DNA of 64,000 bases from Nyssa sinensis (lineage: Eukaryota > Streptophyta > Magnoliopsida > Cornales > Nyssaceae), in the NCBI GenBank assembly GCA_008638375.1, contig CM018051.1, positions 37,482,677 to 37,546,676 of the forward strand, given 5' to 3'. Both the position numbers and the translations under genes were made by a program. Of the stretch, positions 59,231 through 64,000 are shown piece after piece. The notes beneath the pieces were generated by a model that did no database searches, was not told where the DNA came from, and saw only the letters and a program-made list of their open reading frames with translations. How positions within the stretch are numbered: the stretch's first letter is position 1; each line of letters starts with the position of its first letter.

Positions 59231-60192
59231 ATCAGGGAGGGGCCACCACCAATCGGAGAAATCTCGACCGGATGCCAGAGGAAACAAGAAGACTTGGGCC
59301 TCCTTCAATCCTTCCTTGGAGACTGAAAAAAGGGGGAGGTTAACTCTCGGCCACAGGCTCATTGTTCCTAACTCAGGCAAGGAATCTTCCATCATCTCCG
59401 GACGAATGGGAGAAACTCCGGCAGCATATGAGGTTTCTCTCACGAACAAATCGGGGAGCAAAAGGGTTGAGCACAACCGTATGCCCCGTTTCCATATATA
59501 TAGACCCTTGGAGTCCAAAAGCCACCCAACTGAACCGTCGCAACGGTGAAAAAGAGAGTGGCCTCGAAAACCCAAACGACGGTCGAATGACTAAGCGGAG
59601 CATTAAATAAGCCTCTTCAATATACCAAGAGACAGAGTACAGAATTCTCAAGACATAGACCGCAGTCCAGTACTTAAGCTCCCAAATCAATAAAGAGGGG
59701 AACAAAGTCTAAAGTAAATAGACCCCCAATTCAAAGATTCAGACCTACTGGTCTTAACTATTTCATAACGGGTCAAGACACATAACAAAGACCAAGCAGA
59801 TCGGATATATCCCAATCCCGAGTACTCAGCATATCGAGCATCATAATAACGAGCACAAGCTGCTCAGTTAACCTCACAGACTCTTAATTCAGAGCAGTCT
59901 ATCTCAGAACTTTACAGGGATCCACTCCCGCTCTGTCAGGCTCTATCTATCTGGCTATATCTACTTTCTCGTCTTATTTTAATAAGGCAGATCTATATTC
60001 ACTATTCCATGACAAGTATTGAAGATTAGAAAGCAACTATTTGATCTAGCATGCAAAGGGTTCAGAGCAGCCACACTTGCAACAAAATTCACAAGAAGGA
60101 AAAATACAAGCAGAATCTGAAGAAAAGTCAATCTTATTGATCAGAAGGGAAAATATATTCACTACATCAAAAAAAAAAAAAAGGTCAAAAGC

Positions 60193-62053
60193 CTATAAAA
60201 AGCCTCCGGATTTCCCAGAGGGGCCTGCATCCTTTTCCAAATTAAGGGCACGAGCCCCAGCAGTCTTATCCGGATCAAGACGAGATGAGGTAGGTTCAGG
60301 AGGAACGATTGATGACACATCAAAGTCCGGGAACTGAAGTTGGAATCTAGTTCGGAAATTCTCAAAGCCGAGCAGGATCAGGTCATCACCTATCTGATCA
60401 ACTTCCTCTTTTAATTCCATCTCAGCCTCAGCTTTGGCTTGACCAACTGCCTCCTGAACCCTCTGATCAATGGAACTACGGAGACCAACCAACTCCGCCT
60501 CAAGCCTCTCAACCGTCTGAGCAAATATATCCCTCTCAGACTCTGCTACCTTAAGGCTGGTGGTAGCTCTCTCCAGACCCTCTTCAGCAGACTGAATTTT
60601 GGAACGGGCTGTTCCGAGCTCCAGTCTCATCTCGTTCACCTCCGTCCTCAGCTTCTCGGCCTCCTCAAGGCCCATGGGGGTCACCATCAGAGCAGCTAAA
60701 CTATGCATGTTCTGTATAAAGCAAGACAGATAAATTAGAGTGAAACAAATGAGCAAACAAAAGGCCAAGGAAAGACTTCAGAAGTTACCTTCATCTGGAG
60801 AGTCATCATCTCAGTCATCAATTTGGAGGGATCATCCCCTCTGTACCGATGTGGGCCCTGAGCCCATATTTGATCAAATGCCTTCTTGGCAATTTGATAA
60901 TCCGGCTCAACAAATGGCTCAGAAGGTGCGGCAGGAGCTTTCCCCTTCCTAGACCTCTTGCTCGGACCAGGAGGAACAGCCGATACAGGAATGGCAGGCT
61001 CGGCTTCCTCAGCCTCGGCAGGGGAGGGCTCAGGGGAACCAGAGATCAATCTCCTCCTCTTCACTTCTAAAGGAGCATCAGGCTCAGCTGGGGAGGAAGA
61101 CTCCCCCATCACTTGAGGCTTCGGCACTTCCCACCTCGAGGCTAGCCTCCTCTTAAACTCTGCGCTACGGGTGGCCATCACTTGGTCCGGAGTGACGATA
61201 ACAGTATGAGCCCGGTTAGAAGTTGAAAGCAAAACCCGGTACTGATCCTGCAGAGCCTTAGTAAACTTGGGCCTCTTCCGAGCACTCTTGACTGCACAAA
61301 GGAAATGAAAAATACCAAGTTTGTCAGTTCTGAGGATATAAGCAAAGCTAAAGCAAACCCAAGAGAATAAGTCTCACCCCTATGGCCCGTAACACAAGGA
61401 AACGACGAGGTCTCTCCAGCCTGGAAGTCCTTATGCTCCCATCCTCCTCCAACGAAGAAGTACCACTTCTTCCACGTCTTGTTGGATGTAGGAACGGAAG
61501 ACAGGGGTCGGAACCCCTTCTCGAAGGACATATAATAGAGGCCCTCTGCCTGCTTGAACTTCAGATCCATATTGCTACGGATCAAGTCCAGAGACACGTC
61601 CACTTTGTTCAGGTGTCCCAGCACCATAAAACCTAAAAGATGCCACCAGCTATTGAGATTCAGGTCGGTAGGGCAGAGCTTGAACCAGCAAAAGAATTGC
61701 CTGACTAAATCCGGCAATGGAAGCCTTAAGCCCATTTCAAACCAGGCAAGGAAAACGCAAATCTCCCCGGCTTTAACATCTTGGGGACGGTCCATGGGTC
61801 CTGGAACTCTGCAAGTCACATTTGGGGGAAATTCGAATTTCACCCTCCATTCATCCAAGAGGCTTTGAGTGACGGCACTCTCACCCTCTTCTCTATGAGA
61901 AGACCTACCAGAGGTCTCCCCGGCCCTGTCTCGGGGCTCTTCGAAAGCATCAACTATTCTAACCCCTGGACTAGGGGGAGGATCAACAGGCCTCTCCTCA
62001 ATAATTTCAAGAGCAGGGTTACCTACATCTCCTACAACAGACGGACCAGCCAT
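60193..62053 (-). CDS. Antisense three-exon gene of the TAT element, apparently intact
   Basis: Predicted exons on the minus strand are 62053-61378, 61291-60789 and 60711-60193. The introns of 86 and about 77 bp begin GTGAGA and GTAACT and end GTGCAG and TACAG. The lengths keep one frame of 565 codons without a stop. The ATG at 62053 has a good context (GAGATGG), and only a three-codon upstream ATG precedes it. Exon 1 carries a domain resembling the plant 'putative gypsy-type transposon' (Transposase_28-like) family: RLPLPDLVRQFF, LNLNSWWHLLGFMVL, KTWKKWYFFVGG. Exon 2 has basic clusters (VKRRRL, KRSRKGK) suggesting nuclear entry. Exon 3 is a long coiled coil (about 60660-60390). Related antisense genes are known in TAT elements; their role is unknown. 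It stays open while gag-pol on the other strand is broken. Confidence 0.8.
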
Positions 62054-62280
62054 CTCAGAATGGTCTCCTACTCCCTCATTCACAATTCGAGATTCCGAAG
62101 GAACAGATATTATTCTCAAACTCAAGAAGAAAGAAGCAAGAGAGGGGGAAAAATCAGTCGAACCTGTTTTCACTTAGGGGATCTGTATTCTTCAAGGTCG
62201 CACGAACCAACAATGGCGGATGAAATCTTCTAGCACAGTAAAAATGTCGAGGGAAAGGTCATTTCAAAAATCTCATCCCG

Positions 62281-62290
62281 TATTTATAAA
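62281..62290 (-). promoter_or_regulatory. TATA box of the antisense gene
   Basis: The minus strand reads TTTATAAATA about 230 bp upstream of the ATG at 62053. Transcription would start near 62255 and give a leader of about 200 nt. Position and sequence fit a plant TATA box; no expression evidence is available here. Confidence 0.55.
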
Positions 62291-62507
62291 CACGATATCA
62301 GAAGGGACCCACCAAGCCCAAACGCCATGACGGTTCAGAACAATGATGCTCTCGAGAAAACCAACTGTCCGCCCAGTGTAATTATGACCTTGAGAAGACT
62401 TAATCACCAACTACGCAATAAATGGCGCCCCAACAATTGTCTTGGAAGGCGAACAAGCGAGATACATAACTCTCTTAGCCCTAGTTACTTACATCAAACT
62501 AGGACTT

Positions 62508-62517
62508 GGGGGGGGAG
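62508..62517 (+). other. TAT polypurine tract
   Basis: GGGGGGGGAG followed by TAAC lies directly before the 3' LTR start at 62522. Confidence 0.85.
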
Positions 62518-62521
62518 TAAC

Positions 62522-63075
62522 TGATATACCATAAAAGGACAAGCCAATCAACACTTGACACGTATGACCACAGTCCGATTTATGTTCAACTAGCATGATT
62601 CTCGCTCAGCCAATGACATCCAGATCATCACATAAGGTCGGAAATGACCAACAAATATATCCAGAACTGACCACAGGGTCCAGACCATAGCTTCAGATCT
62701 CGTCACCGCCTTAGCGGATTCCGAGCAGAGAATAAAGAAGCAGTCTCCAATACGGAAACTACCATTTATGATTATCTCCATCTACGACTCAATGCCCAGA
62801 AGTTATCTGCAATCTCCGATGATCATATCCCTATATTCATGGCGTCGAATCCTAATCAACTTAGGAAAGCTTCGGCCTATATATTAAACCCTAGAGGTAC
62901 GCTTTTAGATTCATGCTCATTCTTTGACTTTCAATACAGTCTTTCAATTCCCTTACTCACTTAAGCATCGGAGCGGCTACCGCCGGAGCCAATCCGGTGG
63001 TCCTCTGATCATCTTTCTGAGTGTTCTACAGGTCACGGAGCCCTCACGTGTTGCGAGTCAAAAAGTGCAGCATCA
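62522..63075 (+). repeat. TAT 3' LTR (554 bp)
   Basis: Same length and ends as the 5' LTR. It differs at four positions, near AATAAAGAAG, TCTCCAAT, AGAAGTTATC and GATCATATCC, three of them transitions. ACAGT follows at 63076-63080. Confidence 0.95.
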
Positions 63076-64000
63076 ACAGTTAAAAGTACTTTCAAAGAAG
63101 TAGACTATCATATGGAGACTTACTGACTAGGGTAGAAGAATACCCTAAGAATTTTTAGTAAGTCTATCAAGACTTAAAGAAGAAATGAATTGAGTAAACT
63201 TACTACACTTTAACCCATGAAGGAATGGGAGATCAAAAGCTATGAAAGACTCAATCGTGAGCAAATGACAGAAAGGTATTCGTACCAGTTTATAATTTGA
63301 AAGAAATGTAAGAACTAATTTCCTCAACCTATCTAATTCATAAAGAAATGAACGCATATGAATTTGAAAATAAAGGCAGGTGTGCTAATGGAATAGTACA
63401 AAATAAAACTAAAGAAGATTGATAAATCTAACTTGAGTGACCCTTAAAAATGGGCACATCATCGAGAATTACAAGTGAATATTAAGAATAAATCTAAAGT
63501 TACCCTTGCGTAGGAAAAATGATGAAATGCAAAGAGCACGCGAATAAACCATCCCTACGTGAACCAAAGGATACTCATGAACACAAAAACAAAATATGAC
63601 GCTGAAAATACAAAAGGGAATACAGTATTTGTCATAATCAAGTTAGGTCTAATAGAAAAAAAGAGACTTAAACGAGTGACATTGCAAATCACGTAACTGA
63701 ACGCATGTAGTGAATGAAAGGCAGGATTCGTGACCACAAGAAAAAAAGGAGCAGAAGAAATTGAAAGGAAAGTGGCCAGAGAGGAAAAAAGTTATGTATA
63801 ATCTTCAAGCAGGTAAAAATTTAACCCTTTCCTTCCAGATCATTATTTTAAGCCTCCATATGAATTCAAGTGGAATCGTGTGAACCAATCAAGGACTCTA
63901 TCCTTAATGAAGAATCGACATACTTGAATAAAGAAATTCAGTATCCTCTCAACAATGAAAATAGTGTATTCTAGTTACACCATGAACTTCCTATGACCAC
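63076..64000 (+). mobile_element. Degenerate internal region of the outer retrotransposon, right part
   Basis: Starts with the second ACAGT copy and continues the A-rich sequence interrupted at 51738. No domain or gene is recognisable up to the window end. Confidence 0.45.

Larger units (their letters stand above)
51739..63075 (+). mobile_element. Complete TAT-lineage Ty3/gypsy element (11,337 bp)
   Basis: Two 554-bp LTRs and a perfect ACAGT target duplication (51734-51738 and 63076-63080) bound the element. In order it contains a primer-binding site, gag-protease, RT, RNase H plus a second archaeal-type RNase H, integrase, a 606-bp tandem array, a 12-bp repeat, an antisense three-exon gene and a polypurine tract. 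The second RNase H after the first is the known hallmark of the plant TAT lineage, and an antisense gene downstream of pol is known from Grande-like and other TAT members. The LTRs differ at 4 of 554 positions, so the insertion is recent compared with everything around it. The sense genes are nevertheless multiply broken. Confidence 0.95.

Noticed and set aside
58627..59343. Plus-strand 238-codon frame with Tyr-Arg-Ser repeats
   Set aside because: The repeats follow from a 12-bp tandem repeat. The rest matches nothing recognisable and lies antisense to another equally open frame.
59027..59575. Minus-strand 182-codon frame downstream of the antisense gene
   Set aside because: It has no ATG at its start and overlaps a 90-bp duplication that explains its internal similarity. 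It could be antisense 3' sequence, but coding is not supported.

Overview
The window is gene-poor, repeat-dense plant nuclear DNA. Every large feature belongs to a plant transposable-element lineage: Ty3/gypsy chromovirus LTRs of 3-4.4 kb, a TAT-lineage Ty3/gypsy element with two RNase H domains and an antisense gene, a Ty1/copia element, an L1-type LINE, and two CACTA (En/Spm) DNA transposons. Base composition is AT-rich with many (TA)n, (CA)n and (GA)n tracts. A flowering plant, probably a eudicot, fits best; the species cannot be read from the sequence. No intact conventional host gene was found.

Layout. 1-5432: 3' end of a decayed chromovirus (pol relic, then a 3.1-kb LTR) sitting in a CACTA transposase relic. 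5433-9776: rest of that element (CACTA-1), ending in subterminal repeats. 9777-20715: an L1-type LINE on the minus strand, split by a copia element (12679-20097, target duplication ATATT), which is itself broken by a chromovirus-type LTR beginning at 13067. 20822-21286: an inverted-repeat (foldback/MITE-like) element. 22235-24875: a small LTR element with only a gag-like relic, cut by the left end of CACTA-2. 24876 to about 40240: CACTA-2, with palindromic subterminal repeats, a 161-bp tandem array, a Transposase_24-type gene and a TNP2-type gene, both minus strand and each split by a solo LTR with identifiable target duplications. 40241-45345: AT-rich DNA with little recognisable content. 45346-50272: broken LTR fragments in both orientations and the 5' LTR of a further degenerate retrotransposon. 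Inside that element lies a complete TAT element (51739-63075) with 554-bp LTRs differing at 4 positions and a perfect ACAGT duplication.

How the parts relate. The sequence is a nest, and several insertion events can be undone: removing the solo LTRs and the copia element restores continuous reading frames in the host transposase and LINE genes. Nearly all coding regions are dead. Two coding-like items stand out. The first is an apparently intact three-exon gene on the antisense strand of the TAT element (60193-62053), predicted at 565 residues, with a TATA box and GT-AG introns, although the sense gag-pol has five in-frame stops and a frameshift. The second is a 285-nt splice-bounded, coding-like exon (33817-34101) inside the 4.4-kb solo LTR. 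The TAT element also carries an 18-unit tandem array made of two unit types with different stem sequences but the same hairpin design.
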